In this document: positions 9,133-17,883 of the stretch, piece after piece
Layout: each line of letters starts with the position of its first letter
Position numbering within the stretch: position 1 is the first letter of the stretch
From: DTU089 sp964421815
GTDB taxonomy: Bacteria > Bacillota > Clostridia > Oscillospirales > Acutalibacteraceae
DNA: 64,000 nt
Reading direction: 5' to 3'
Assembly (NCBI GenBank): GCA_964421815.1
Contig: CAYQYT010000008.1
Coordinates: 1-64,000 of the forward strand
Made by a program: the position numbers and the translations under genes
The notes under the pieces: model-generated
The model's database searches: none
What the model saw: only the letters and a program-made list of their open reading frames with translations
What the model was told of the DNA's origin: nothing

Positions 9133-10638
9133 ATGGCACATTACTGTAACGAACCGTCAAGAACATTCAGCGAATATTTGCTCATTCCCGGCTACACGGG
9201 TCCCGACTGTATTCCTGCAAATGTAAACCTTAAAACACCCCTTTGCAAATTCAAAAAAGGTGAGGAATCCCCCATTACTCTCAACATACCCATGGTATCC
9301 GCAATAATGCAGTCCGTTTCCAATGACACCCTTGCCATTGCTTTGGCAAAAGAGGGCGGTATTTCATTCATCTACGGCTCCCAGTCCATTGAGGATGAGG
9401 CGGCAATGGTTGCAAGAGTAAAGAACTACAAAGCGGGCTTTGTTGTAAGCGACTCCAACCTCTGTCCCGAAAACACATTGGCAGATGTTGTTACTCTTTA
9501 TGATAACCTGGGTCACTCCACAATGGCAGTTACCCATGACGGCACTCCCAACGGCAAACTTCTCGGTGTTGTTACATCCCGAGATTACAGAATCAGCCGT
9601 ATGCCCCTTGATTTGAAAGTTACGGAGTTTATGACTCCCCTTGATAAACTCGTTACAGCTCCCGCTTCCACAACTCTCAAGGAAGCAAATGACATTATCT
9701 GGGAACACAAACTCAACTCCCTCCCCATTATCGACGAAAACGGAAACCTCATGTATTTCGTTTTCCGCAAGGACTATTCACAACACAAGGAAAATCCCCA
9801 AGAAATCCTTGATTCACAGAAACGCTATATGGTGGGCGCAGGTATCAATACCCGTGACTTTGCAGAGCGTGTTCCCGCCCTTGTTGACGCAGGTGCGGAT
9901 GTTCTCTGTATCGACTCCTCCGAGGGTTACACCGAATGGCAGAAAATAACAATCGCTTTCATCCGTGAAAAATACGGCGACACAGTTAAGGTTGGCGCAG
10001 GTAATGTGGTTGACTGTGACGGTTTCCGTTTCCTTGCGGACGCAGGCGCGGACTTCGTAAAAGTGGGTATCGGCGGCGGCTCAATCTGTATCACCCGTGA
10101 AACAAAGGGTATCGGTCGCGGACAGGCTACCGCACTTATTGAGGTTGCCGCAGCCCGTGACGAATACTTTGAAGAAACGGGAATCTATGTTCCCATTTGC
10201 TCCGACGGCGGTATCGTTCACGATTATCACATGACTCTTGCACTTGCAATGGGTGCGGACTTTATGATGCTCGGCAGATACTTTGCAAGATTCGACGAAA
10301 GCCCCACACCCAAACTCAACATTAACGGCACATACGTTAAGGAATATTGGGGCGAGGGTTCAAACAGAGCAAGAAACTGGCAGAGATACGATTTGGGCGG
10401 CTCAACAAAACTTTCCTTTGAGGAGGGTGTTGATTCCTACGTAACATACGCAGGTTCACTCCATGATAATGTTACAAAGAGCCTTTACAAAGTCAAATCA
10501 ACAATGTGCAACTGCGGTGTTGTTACAATCCCCGATTTGCAGAGGGATGCAAAACTCACCCTTGTTTCCGCAACAAGTATAGTTGAGGGCGGCTCCCATG
10601 ATGTTATGCTTAAAACAAATTCAAACAATATCAGATAA
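9133..10638 (+). CDS. guaB: IMP dehydrogenase, Tritrichomonas-like subtype
   Basis: 501 residues; oxidises IMP to XMP with NAD+, the committed step of GMP synthesis. A TIM barrel is interrupted by a CBS pair (about 105-215). The catalytic loop reads VGIGGGSICITRETKGIGRG with catalytic C319; the usual bacterial loop is GPGSICTTR. The loop, overall length and cysteine number agree with the Tritrichomonas foetus enzyme as I remember it. The mobile flap and C-terminal segment YVTYAGSLHDNVTKSLYK are present. GGAG nine bases before the ATG at 9133 decides the start; the upstream ATG at 9079 lies within the promoter. Monocistronic. Confidence 0.93.
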   Translation: MAHYCNEPSRTFSEYLLIPGYTGPDCIPANVNLKTPLCKFKKGEESPITLNIPMVSAIMQSVSNDTLAIALAKEGGISFIYGSQSIEDEAAMVARVKNYKAGFVVSDSNLCPENTLADVVTLYDNLGHSTMAVTHDGTPNGKLLGVVTSRDYRISRMPLDLKVTEFMTPLDKLVTAPASTTLKEANDIIWEHKLNSLPIIDENGNLMYFVFRKDYSQHKENPQEILDSQKRYMVGAGINTRDFAERVPALVDAGADVLCIDSSEGYTEWQKITIAFIREKYGDTVKVGAGNVVDCDGFRFLADAGADFVKVGIGGGSICITRETKGIGRGQATALIEVAAARDEYFEETGIYVPICSDGGIVHDYHMTLALAMGADFMMLGRYFARFDESPTPKLNINGTYVKEYWGEGSNRARNWQRYDLGGSTKLSFEEGVDSYVTYAGSLHDNVTKSLYKVKSTMCNCGVVTIPDLQRDAKLTLVSATSIVEGGSHDVMLKTNSNNIR

Positions 10639-10654
10639 TTCTCTGAACAGATAA

Positions 10655-10698
10655 AAATACGGATGCAGAAAACGAAAGTTTTTTGCATCCGATTTTTA
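10655..10698. terminator. bidirectional terminator after guaB
   Basis: CGGATGCA plus an A-rich extension pairs with a T-rich arm ending TGCATCCG, followed by ATTTTT; on the other strand the T-tail is equally good. It serves guaB and the convergent esterase gene. Confidence 0.85.
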
Positions 10699-10707
10699 TA
10701 CTATTTT

Positions 10708-11676
10708 TCAAACAGAAACCGTCTTTTCGCTGAACAGTTTTGAAAGGAATTCCAGGGATTTTTCCATACACTCCCTTGCGTACTTATTGGATGGGGGCAT
10801 AAGGTGGTAACAATGGTTGTTCACAATTCCCGAAACATGGTACTGATCATAAAAGGGAACAACTGCTTTGAGTTTTTCGCCCATGGGTTCACCCTGACCC
10901 TGACAGATTATATCGTCATCGGACCAACAAATAAAAGTCGAACACCATTTCTCGTTAACGAATTTTGAGGGTGAAATGTAATCGTACTCGGGAATTTCCT
11001 TTAAGTCGGACAAATCCTTTTTGAAATGGCGGTTGAATATGGTACAAGCCGTCACCGGAATAACACCCATAAGGGAATTACCTTTCAGAAGCACCTCTAA
11101 ATCGTAGATACCGCACATAAGCATAAGCCCTTTTAATTGGGGCTCAACCTTACATTCAAATATTTCGCAAAGTTCTTCGTTATATTTCAAAGCCGCAAGG
11201 TAGGAAGCAATGTAACCCCCGGAGGAATCCCCCGTAAGAACAATGTTATCCATATCAATATTATACTTTTCAGCTAATTTTTCCGTAAAATTCAGAGCGT
11301 CAACGCAGTCTTTGAGAAGTCCTCTGTACTCAACTTCGGGGGGCATACGGTAATTCACACTAAAAACAAAATACCCCTCTTTAGCGTAGTATTCGCTGAC
11401 TGTAACACGGTATTTCTTGTCCCCTTTTAAGAATCCGCCGCCGTGGTAATACACAATCAGCGGATGCTTTTTTCCGTCATTGAGAATCTCGGGATTATAG
11501 TACAAATCCCCTCGATTCAATTCCGCTTCTCCGTAAGGAATGTCCTTTACGGTGCAGACATTTTCGTACCTAACGGAATTCTGTAAGGGATTTCCCAGAA
11601 TGTCAATTGCTTTGAAAACTATCTCGGCTCTGTTCAAAAAAAACACCCCTGTAAAATATTTCCAATACAACCTCAT
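10708..11676 (-). CDS. alpha/beta hydrolase, hormone-sensitive-lipase-like esterase
   Basis: 322 residues with LIVYYHGGGFLKGD (oxyanion HGGG), the nucleophile elbow GDSSGG, an acid in CWSDDDIICQG and a late histidine in IVNNHCYHL. This is the COG0657 type, but different from the esterase near 1.3-2.1 kb. Substrate unknown. The ATG at 11676 has no ribosome binding site; a TTG at 11637 with AGGGGTG upstream gives a 309-residue protein and is a serious alternative. Stands alone. Confidence 0.8.
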   Translation of the reverse strand: MRLYWKYFTGVFFLNRAEIVFKAIDILGNPLQNSVRYENVCTVKDIPYGEAELNRGDLYYNPEILNDGKKHPLIVYYHGGGFLKGDKKYRVTVSEYYAKEGYFVFSVNYRMPPEVEYRGLLKDCVDALNFTEKLAEKYNIDMDNIVLTGDSSGGYIASYLAALKYNEELCEIFECKVEPQLKGLMLMCGIYDLEVLLKGNSLMGVIPVTACTIFNRHFKKDLSDLKEIPEYDYISPSKFVNEKWCSTFICWSDDDIICQGQGEPMGEKLKAVVPFYDQYHVSGIVNNHCYHLMPPSNKYARECMEKSLEFLSKLFSEKTVSV

Positions 11677-11719
11677 TTTATTACAATATTTTGGAAATTA
11701 CAAGTGTTTTTCCGCCGAA

Positions 11720-12436
11720 TTATATGGTCTGTTTTTCAATGTCCCTTTTCAATTTCAGAATAATTCTTTTTTCAAGTCGCGATATATAACTTTGGGAGAT
11801 GCCTAAAATGTCCGCAACCTCCTTTTGAGTATGCTCCTTTTTCCCCTCCATACCGAAACGCATATTCATAATAAGCCTGTCACGGGGAGAAAGACTTTGC
11901 ATGCAACGGTACAGCACCCGTCTTTCATCCTCTTGCTCAATATTATCGTTTATTTCCAAGCCGTCGCTCCCCAAAACATCGGAAAGGAGCAGTTCATTCC
12001 CGTCCCAATCCACATTGAGGGGTTCATCCAAGGATATATCAAGCCTTTGTTGATTGACCTTTCTTAAATACATTAAAATCTCATTTTCAATGCATCGGGA
12101 TGCATAGGTGGCAAGTTTTATATTTTTGTCCGGTTTAAAGGTGTTAACCGCTTTAATTAAACCGATTGTGCCTATTGAAATTAAATCTTCAATATTCACT
12201 CCCGAATTTTCGAACTTTTTTGCAATATACACCACAAGGCGCAAATTGTGTTCAACGAGTTTATCCCTTGCCCCTCTGTCGCCCTTTGCGTTGTCCTCGG
12301 TGAGTTTTTGCTCCTCCTCTTTCGAGAGGGGCGGCGGCAGGGTTTGGGGACTGTTTATGTAATAAAGGGAATTCACTCCCAATTTTTTAAGAATCTTCCA
12401 TTTTATTATTCTTAATTTAAGCATAAGCTGTGTCAT
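11720..12436 (-). CDS. sigE: RNA polymerase sporulation sigma factor SigE
   Basis: 238 residues. The N-terminus includes a pro-sequence ending near SLYYINSPQTLPPPLS, the region removed when sigma-E is activated. Region 2 has NLRLVVYIAKKFENSGVNIEDLIS, region 2.4 has YASRCIENEILMYLR, region 4 has the helix-turn-helix TQKEVADILGISQSYISRLEKR. It directs early mother-cell transcription in sporulation. The ATG at 12436 has GAGAGGAG upstream and overlaps the end of spoIIGA by 20 bases, so translation is likely coupled. Confidence 0.95.
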   Translation of the reverse strand: MTQLMLKLRIIKWKILKKLGVNSLYYINSPQTLPPPLSKEEEQKLTEDNAKGDRGARDKLVEHNLRLVVYIAKKFENSGVNIEDLISIGTIGLIKAVNTFKPDKNIKLATYASRCIENEILMYLRKVNQQRLDISLDEPLNVDWDGNELLLSDVLGSDGLEINDNIEQEDERRVLYRCMQSLSPRDRLIMNMRFGMEGKKEHTQKEVADILGISQSYISRLEKRIILKLKRDIEKQTI

Positions 12437-13316
12437 TGTTTTTCTCCTCTCGCCCGTTTTCAAAAATATTGTTATTTAAAAGTGCCCTGTATTCTCCCTG
12501 TGAAAGTTCCCTGTCCGTTACGGCTATTGTGCAAAAATCCGTAGTATATATTTTGTTTTCGGTTTTGATTTTAACCAAGGCGGGTAAAAATGCTTTCAAA
12601 AGAGACTCCCCCGTTACCGCGGTGCATGGAATAAGCCTCATTACTTTTTTCAATGTTTCGGGCACATCATCATAGTTTCCGTCTTTAAAAAACTTCAGTT
12701 CCTCCATTGAAAAAAGCGGTGAAACAGCCCTCAATTCCGCTACAATTACAGGTCTGCCCGATAATCCGTCAGTAAGGGAATTCCCCGTATCAATAAGTGC
12801 GGGCAATGTTACGGCGGCTTTCCCGAATGTGATTTCCATCTCACATCTTGCACCCTTTAGAGTGTGCTTTGTGAGAAAAAAATTTGCCAACAAAAATATG
12901 CCGTAAATTGACAGCACGCATCCCACAAGGTAGGTGATGCTCATATCAAAATACACGGTGCCGTTATAAAACATAATGTTTTTGGGATGTGCCGTCAGTT
13001 CAAGGGCAAAAACAGTTCCCCCAAACAGAAAGCTGACTCCGAAAAATGCCGAAAGCACCTTTATGAAAGTTCTCGGACTTTTGGGCAAAAAGCCGATTGC
13101 AACAATAACTGCCCCCGTAATCAACTTGTAAAACAGGGAAAAAACAACTCCACCGTCCTCGTAGAAAATAACAAGGGAACTGACTCCACCCAAAAGGGAG
13201 GCGCAGGCAACCGACCACTTGTTAGTTGGAATTTTGCAAAGCACCCGGCTTGCAACAATGATTATGTATGTAAGTAATGTGTTAAGCGCCACTAAAACAT
13301 CCGCGTAAACCGTCAT
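12417..13316 (-). CDS. spoIIGA: sigma-E processing peptidase SpoIIGA
   Basis: 299 residues. Five hydrophobic segments occupy the first 150 residues, followed by an aspartic-protease-like domain with the active-site motif LIDTGNSLTD (D176) and GRPVIV. It sits in the septal membrane and cleaves pro-sigma-E after a signal from the forespore. I chose the ATG at 13316, preceded by GGGGGTGG; the frame is open a few codons upstream. First gene of the spoIIGA-sigE operon. Confidence 0.93.
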   Translation of the reverse strand: MTVYADVLVALNTLLTYIIIVASRVLCKIPTNKWSVACASLLGGVSSLVIFYEDGGVVFSLFYKLITGAVIVAIGFLPKSPRTFIKVLSAFFGVSFLFGGTVFALELTAHPKNIMFYNGTVYFDMSITYLVGCVLSIYGIFLLANFFLTKHTLKGARCEMEITFGKAAVTLPALIDTGNSLTDGLSGRPVIVAELRAVSPLFSMEELKFFKDGNYDDVPETLKKVMRLIPCTAVTGESLLKAFLPALVKIKTENKIYTTDFCTIAVTDRELSQGEYRALLNNNIFENGREEKNNDTAYA

Positions 13317-13338
13317 TTTTCCACCCCCGAGCAATTTA

Positions 13339-13374
13339 ATTATACCCCTAAAAAATTAAAACTTTTGTCGGTAT
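13339..13374 (-). promoter_or_regulatory. candidate Spo0A-dependent promoter of spoIIGA-sigE
   Basis: On the minus strand a TATAAT at 13344-13339 lies about 20 bases before the spoIIGA ribosome binding site. Upstream, where a -35 box would be, there is no good hexamer but a 0A-box-like CCGACAAA (13371-13364). Bacillus spoIIG has the same arrangement: a sigma-A promoter whose -35 region is occupied by Spo0A. Box identity is inferred from sequence only. Confidence 0.5.
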
Positions 13375-13396
13375 AAGTCGCAGAAAAAAGTTTTGA

Positions 13397-13425
13397 TTGA
13401 CAAACATAAATAATAATCTTAAAAT
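13397..13425 (+). promoter_or_regulatory. sigma-A promoter of nagA
   Basis: TTGACA at 13397-13402, 17-base spacer, TAAAAT at 13420-13425. It diverges from the spoIIGA promoter; the two cores are about 25 bases apart. No NagR-type operator recognised. Confidence 0.75.
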
Positions 13426-13455
13426 TATGACAGAAATATAAAAGGCGGAGATTTT

Positions 13456-14631
13456 ATGAGAGTATATAAAAACTGTAAGGTTGTTTTCCCCCAAAAAGTA
13501 AGGGACTGCATTGTCCTTACGGAAAGCGGAAAAATCCTTGATATTGTTGACAGATACACGGAAAATCCACAGGATGAAATCCTTGACTGTCACGGACTTT
13601 ATCTCTCCCCGGGATTTATTGATGTTCATGTCCACGGGGGCGGCAACAAAAGTGCCATGAGCGAGGAAAGTGACGATATTATTAAAATGGCGGAAGCCCA
13701 TTTGAAACACGGCACCACCTCCATTGTCCCCACAACCCTTGCCGCACCTTTGGAGCAACTGAAAAAATCAGTTTCGGCAATCAAATCCGCTTCGGAAAAA
13801 AGTGAAATTGCAAACATTTTGGGCGTTCACCTTGAGGGACCCTACCTTAACCCAAAATACAAGGGAGCCCAAAGTGAAGAAAATATACTGAATCCAAACA
13901 CAAATCCCCCCGACGAAATTCTCGATTTGTGGGATAAAATTCTCATGATGGGAGCCGCCCCGGAGGAAGACGGATGTCTTGAATTAGGAGACAAGCTGAA
14001 AAAGCGGGGAATTACAGCGTCCGTTGCTCATTCCGCCGCAAGTTTTGAACAGGTGGAAGAAGCGGTCAAACACGGTTACACGGACGTTACCCACATTTAC
14101 AATGCCTGTACTTCCTGCTTCAAAAAAGGAGTTTTTCGCACCGCGGGAGTTGTGGAAGCGGGACTTGTACTTGACAGTCTTACAACCCAGGCAATCGCGG
14201 ACTTGAAGCACCTGCCCAAAGGTGTTCTCCAACTTATTTACAAGTCCAAGGGCGACGAAAAAATGTATCTTATTACCGACGGTCTGGAATTTTCCGCAAG
14301 CGATATAAAAGAAAATACCGTTTACACACAGGAAAACGGTATGAGTGTTATTTATGAAGATGGGGTTATGAAACTTTCCGACGGCTCCGCCTTGGCGGGA
14401 AGTACCTCGGTACTGTCGGATTGCGTGAGAAATATGTATAAAACCGTGGGAGTCCCCCTTTACAGCGCGGTGAGAATGGCAACCCTCACACCCGCAGAGG
14501 TTGTGGGTTACGGCAAAACAAAGGGCAAAATCGCTAAAGCCTACGATGAAGATATTGTTCTGTTCGATGAAGATATCAACATAAAAGCCGTTGTTTCAAA
14601 AGGAAAATTGCTCCCCGTTGCATCCCTGTGA
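13456..14631 (+). CDS. nagA: N-acetylglucosamine-6-phosphate deacetylase
   Basis: 391 residues, amidohydrolase superfamily. It deacetylates GlcNAc-6-phosphate in amino-sugar use and cell-wall recycling. Visible: the HxH metal motif in GFIDVHVHGGG, the glutamate in GVHLEGPYLNP, histidines in ASVAHSAAS and THIYNAC, and the catalytic aspartate in LITDGLEFSA. THIYNACTSC replaces the more common THLFNAM. GGAG precedes the ATG. No nagB or PTS genes are adjacent. Confidence 0.88.
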   Translation: MRVYKNCKVVFPQKVRDCIVLTESGKILDIVDRYTENPQDEILDCHGLYLSPGFIDVHVHGGGNKSAMSEESDDIIKMAEAHLKHGTTSIVPTTLAAPLEQLKKSVSAIKSASEKSEIANILGVHLEGPYLNPKYKGAQSEENILNPNTNPPDEILDLWDKILMMGAAPEEDGCLELGDKLKKRGITASVAHSAASFEQVEEAVKHGYTDVTHIYNACTSCFKKGVFRTAGVVEAGLVLDSLTTQAIADLKHLPKGVLQLIYKSKGDEKMYLITDGLEFSASDIKENTVYTQENGMSVIYEDGVMKLSDGSALAGSTSVLSDCVRNMYKTVGVPLYSAVRMATLTPAEVVGYGKTKGKIAKAYDEDIVLFDEDINIKAVVSKGKLLPVASL

Positions 14632-14667
14632 AATCCTTTGAGGTTTTTCTGTTACATACTACAAAAA

Positions 14668-14706
14668 ATCGGTCTGTAAAGAACTTAATGTTCCTTACAG
14701 ACCGAT
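14668..14706. terminator. terminator between nagA and the lipoprotein gene
   Basis: ATCGGTCTGTAA (14668-14679) pairs with TTACAGACCGAT (14695-14706), with GAAC/GTTC pairing nearer the loop. On the minus strand it is followed by six T, so it best terminates the lipoprotein gene. Confidence 0.8.
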
Positions 14707-14748
14707 AATATTTGGTTTTATACGATAAACACTTTTTTACCGCCCCGA

Positions 14749-15459
14749 TTATAACTTCACATATTTGTTAATATCATAATCAAAAATATAATTTCCGTTT
14801 CCGTTAAAGGCAAGGGTTTGATTTGTTGCCGTTCCGTCTTTTTCATACAGCCTTATAATATAAACTGTCTCTCCGTTTTCCGCCGTTGTGGTAGTACCGG
14901 TAGTCACTAAAATATATTCGGACGCTTCTTTTTCCAATCCCAGTTTATTTTTGCTGTAGGAAGAAAACTTCTCCTGCAACTTTTTATTGTTTGCCTCGTC
15001 GAAAACAAAGCCGGGCGAGGTTGTTGAAACCGTGTCCGAATCGGCGGTTGACGGCTCGTACTCCACCGCTCCGTCCACCGTCAGAAGCAAGTATTTCTGT
15101 GTGTCATTGTCATGCACAAAACATTGTTGACCGAGAATAATAAAAGTACCCTCGGCGGTGTCCCCGTCTTTTGCAAATGCTTCCACAAGACAGGCATCAC
15201 TGTCGAAAAGTCTTGTGGCACTCAGTTTCAAATCATATTCGTACAATTCCTCTTTCAAGCCAAGGCTCTCTTTCGGAAAAACCTCCAAGAGAGTTCTTGC
15301 AACGGTTTCATTAACAGAAATCGTACCGACATTACCGGTAACTTGCACATAACTCTCCGCCGTTTCAAGAGCTTTGCCATCATCAACATCACCTTTTCCG
15401 CAAGCGGCAAAGATAACTATACAACTCAATAACAGAACAATTCCTATTATTTTTTTCAT
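14749..15459 (-). CDS. secreted lipoprotein of unknown function
   Basis: 236 residues. The N-terminus is a lipoprotein signal: MKKIIGIVLLLSCIVIFAAC with the cysteine as lipid anchor. The rest is soluble, with two loosely similar halves, each carrying a long KLSATRL or KNKLGLEKEASEYIL segment and a T-rich turn (TTGTTTTAENGE). I do not recognise a family. GGAG seven bases before the ATG. Monocistronic, with its own terminator. Confidence 0.75.
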   Translation of the reverse strand: MKKIIGIVLLLSCIVIFAACGKGDVDDGKALETAESYVQVTGNVGTISVNETVARTLLEVFPKESLGLKEELYEYDLKLSATRLFDSDACLVEAFAKDGDTAEGTFIILGQQCFVHDNDTQKYLLLTVDGAVEYEPSTADSDTVSTTSPGFVFDEANNKKLQEKFSSYSKNKLGLEKEASEYILVTTGTTTTAENGETVYIIRLYEKDGTATNQTLAFNGNGNYIFDYDINKYVKL

Positions 15460-15546
15460 AATATCGCTCCAAAATATTTACAGTAATATATGCATATTTC
15501 TTACAATGACAATATACATTTTCCAGAGCAATTTGTCAACTGATAA

Positions 15547-15813
15547 TTATCTTTTCAAGGCAACGGCTTCCCTTTTATATTTTTCCCTTGTGGCAATCCC
15601 GCCGCGGATGTGCCGTTCTTCCTTGTTAACGTCAAGAACCTTTCTTACTTCGCTGTAAAGTTCGGGGTCAATTCTTTTCAGTTTTGTTGTAATATCGCTG
15701 TGGACGGTGGATTTTGAAACACCGAATTTTTTCGCCGCCGCCCTTACGGTAGATTTGCTTTGAGTTATGTATTTACCCAGTTCAACCGCTCTTTCTTCGT
15801 AATCGTTAAACAT
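15547..15813 (-). CDS. spoIIID: sporulation transcriptional regulator SpoIIID
   Basis: 88 residues, the usual length. The helix-turn-helix is TVRAAAKKFGVSKSTVHSDI, followed by the basic C-terminus RGGIATREKYKREAV that helps bind DNA. SpoIIID acts in the mother cell under sigma-E and switches genes on or off before sigma-K. The ribosome binding site GGGAGG is six bases from the ATG and is part of a hairpin arm (see 15821-15853). Confidence 0.95.
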   Translation of the reverse strand: MFNDYEERAVELGKYITQSKSTVRAAAKKFGVSKSTVHSDITTKLKRIDPELYSEVRKVLDVNKEERHIRGGIATREKYKREAVALKR

Positions 15814-15820
15814 AAAAATC

Positions 15821-15853
15821 CTCCCATATATTTCTATACAAAATATATGGGAG
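15821..15853 (-). promoter_or_regulatory. hairpin that contains the spoIIID ribosome binding site
   Basis: A perfect 13-bp inverted repeat (15821-15833 with 15841-15853, loop seven). Read on the minus strand the second arm ends ATATATGGGAG and is followed by GATTTTTATG, the spoIIID start. The GGGAG is thus paired in any transcript that includes both arms. It also acts as the only terminator candidate for the upstream SDR operon. Confidence 0.7.
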
Positions 15854-15867
15854 AATTATTTATTTTA

Positions 15868-16857
15868 TTACTTTTCGTTTTCACGAATCCATTTTACCAT
15901 ATCGGTAACGGACTGTTCAACGCTCATGGGATTGTAATCAAGTTCTTTTCTTGCTTTTTCAATGGAGAAATTGCAGTTGGAAACAAGTTTACGGATTGAA
16001 TATCTTGTGAAAAGAGGTGTTTTCTTTGCGGCTTTGTAGTAAAGTTCTGCCGCGGGAGCAACCGCCTTTGCAACACCGTATGAAAGCGGAATTTTGGGAG
16101 GTTTCTTACCGCAGGCTTTTGCAGTTGCGGTAATGAAATCAGCAACGGAAATCTTCTCACCGCAAAGGATGTAACATTCACCCTTGCCACCCTGTTTTGC
16201 CGCCATATACATACCGTGGGCAACATCACGGATATCAACAAAGTTATAAGCACCGAAAGAAAGTGTTACGGGGAAAATTCCGTTAACAAACATTCTTACC
16301 ATTTCGCCAACGTTTGAAACCTTGAAATCGTAGGGACCGATACATGCGCCGGGGTGTGTAACAACGGCGTCAATTTTGCCCGCCTTAACCTCGTCAAGAA
16401 CGAACTGTGTTGCAGTTGCCTTTGTTTTTGCGTATGTACCCTCAAGTTCTTCCGTGGGGAAAGAGTCAACTTCACGCATTACCTGATTGTCGGGGAGGGG
16501 CTTGAACGCGTCAACGGATGACGCATAAACAAGTCTTCTTACACCCTTTTCCTCGCAAGCCTGAACAACATTCTTTGTACCGCCCACGTTAACGTTCCAG
16601 ATCATATCTTCCTGGTCCGCATTAATATCAATAATACCTGCAAGGTGATACACAACGTCAACACCCTCAAAAGCAGCGCGGAGTGCATCAATATCGGTTA
16701 CATCACCGTAAACCTTTTCACATTCAATGCCGTCGAACTGTTTGGAGTCCTTTCTGATAAGGATTCTAACCTTTTCGCCGCTGTCAACAAGTTCTTTAAG
16801 AAGTGCATAACCGATATGACCGGTAGCACCTGTTACAAGACTGATTTTATCGCTCAT
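15868..16857 (-). CDS. extended SDR / NAD-dependent epimerase-dehydratase, third gene of trio
   Basis: 329 residues. The Rossmann motif is VTGATGHIGYAL, followed by YHLAGI, YASSVDAF and the catalytic YAKTK. It resembles dihydroflavonol-reductase / 3-beta-hydroxysteroid-dehydrogenase-like extended SDRs. Substrate unknown. It starts six bases after the stop of the second SDR gene, so it is in the same operon. Confidence 0.82.
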   Translation of the reverse strand: MSDKISLVTGATGHIGYALLKELVDSGEKVRILIRKDSKQFDGIECEKVYGDVTDIDALRAAFEGVDVVYHLAGIIDINADQEDMIWNVNVGGTKNVVQACEEKGVRRLVYASSVDAFKPLPDNQVMREVDSFPTEELEGTYAKTKATATQFVLDEVKAGKIDAVVTHPGACIGPYDFKVSNVGEMVRMFVNGIFPVTLSFGAYNFVDIRDVAHGMYMAAKQGGKGECYILCGEKISVADFITATAKACGKKPPKIPLSYGVAKAVAPAAELYYKAAKKTPLFTRYSIRKLVSNCNFSIEKARKELDYNPMSVEQSVTDMVKWIRENEK

Positions 16858-16863
16858 TTCGGG

Positions 16864-17883
16864 TTATTCTCCCTTCATACCAAGCAAATTAGCTTTTCCG
16901 TCGTAAACTGCCTGGGAAACCTTGATTGAATCGAAGATAGCCGCTTTAATATCGTCATCGGTTGCGCCGAGTTCTTTTGCAAAACGGTCGGGAATGAAAA
17001 GGTTAACGTCCATAATATCTGCAAGTCCGTCAACATCAATACCGCTTTCAATACCCTTTGCGGCATATTCTTTCTTAACACCGCCGAGACCCATTCTCAT
17101 CATCCAGGGAGCAACGCTGATAATCTTGCGGTTTTCGCCCATACCTCTTGCGGCATAAACGATTTTAAGGAATTCTTTCCAGTTAAGGTTGTACATACTG
17201 ATGGGCCATGCCTTTGCACCCTTTGATTTTTCAGCCGCGCCAACAATAACTTCACCAACCTGACGAACGGTGAGCATTGCAGTACCGCCGCCGGGGTACA
17301 TTGTAAAGGGAAGTTTATCCATTCTCTTGATTTGCTCAATGAGAATAACCCAAACAGGCTTTCTGCCGGGCTGAGTACCGAAAATGTAGGGAAGTTCAAG
17401 AACGGATACATCAAAATTCTCGTCCGCAAAGGAGAATGCAACATTTTCCTGATCAATACGGCTTCTGATATAGGGATGTTTTTCCGTAAGTTTCATATCG
17501 GGGCGCTCTTTAGCAAGATATGAGAAGTAGGAGCCGAGAATAACTGCGCTCTTAACACCAACCTCTTTACAGAGAGGAAGAATTCTCTCAAGGGGTTGAA
17601 TATTATATTTATAGTATGCGTCGTAAACAGGTGCGGGGAATTCAACTCTTTCGTCGATACCTGCGGCGAAAACGAAACAGTCGTTACCTCTGAGAAGATC
17701 GCGGATTTCATCGTCGGATTTCTCATAGATATTGCAGAATTCCAATTTCATTTCTTCGGGAATGGGAGCACCTTCCGGGAGGGGCGGGAGAGCAACACTT
17801 GTTACCTCGTGACCTCTTTCAATAAATATACGTGCGGCTTCACAGCCCAAAAGACCTGTACCGCCAATCATAAATATTTTCAT
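16864..17883 (-). CDS. extended SDR / NAD-dependent epimerase, second gene of trio
   Basis: 339 residues with IGGTGLLGCEAARIF at the N-terminus, FVFAAGID, and a substrate-binding half with LELPYIFGTQPGRKPVW. The usual YxxxK is not clear: the region reads HPYIRSRIDQEN, so catalysis may be altered or the protein may be non-canonical. Its ATG overlaps the stop of the first SDR gene (ATGA), indicating translational coupling. Confidence 0.78.
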   Translation of the reverse strand: MKIFMIGGTGLLGCEAARIFIERGHEVTSVALPPLPEGAPIPEEMKLEFCNIYEKSDDEIRDLLRGNDCFVFAAGIDERVEFPAPVYDAYYKYNIQPLERILPLCKEVGVKSAVILGSYFSYLAKERPDMKLTEKHPYIRSRIDQENVAFSFADENFDVSVLELPYIFGTQPGRKPVWVILIEQIKRMDKLPFTMYPGGGTAMLTVRQVGEVIVGAAEKSKGAKAWPISMYNLNWKEFLKIVYAARGMGENRKIISVAPWMMRMGLGGVKKEYAAKGIESGIDVDGLADIMDVNLFIPDRFAKELGATDDDIKAAIFDSIKVSQAVYDGKANLLGMKGE

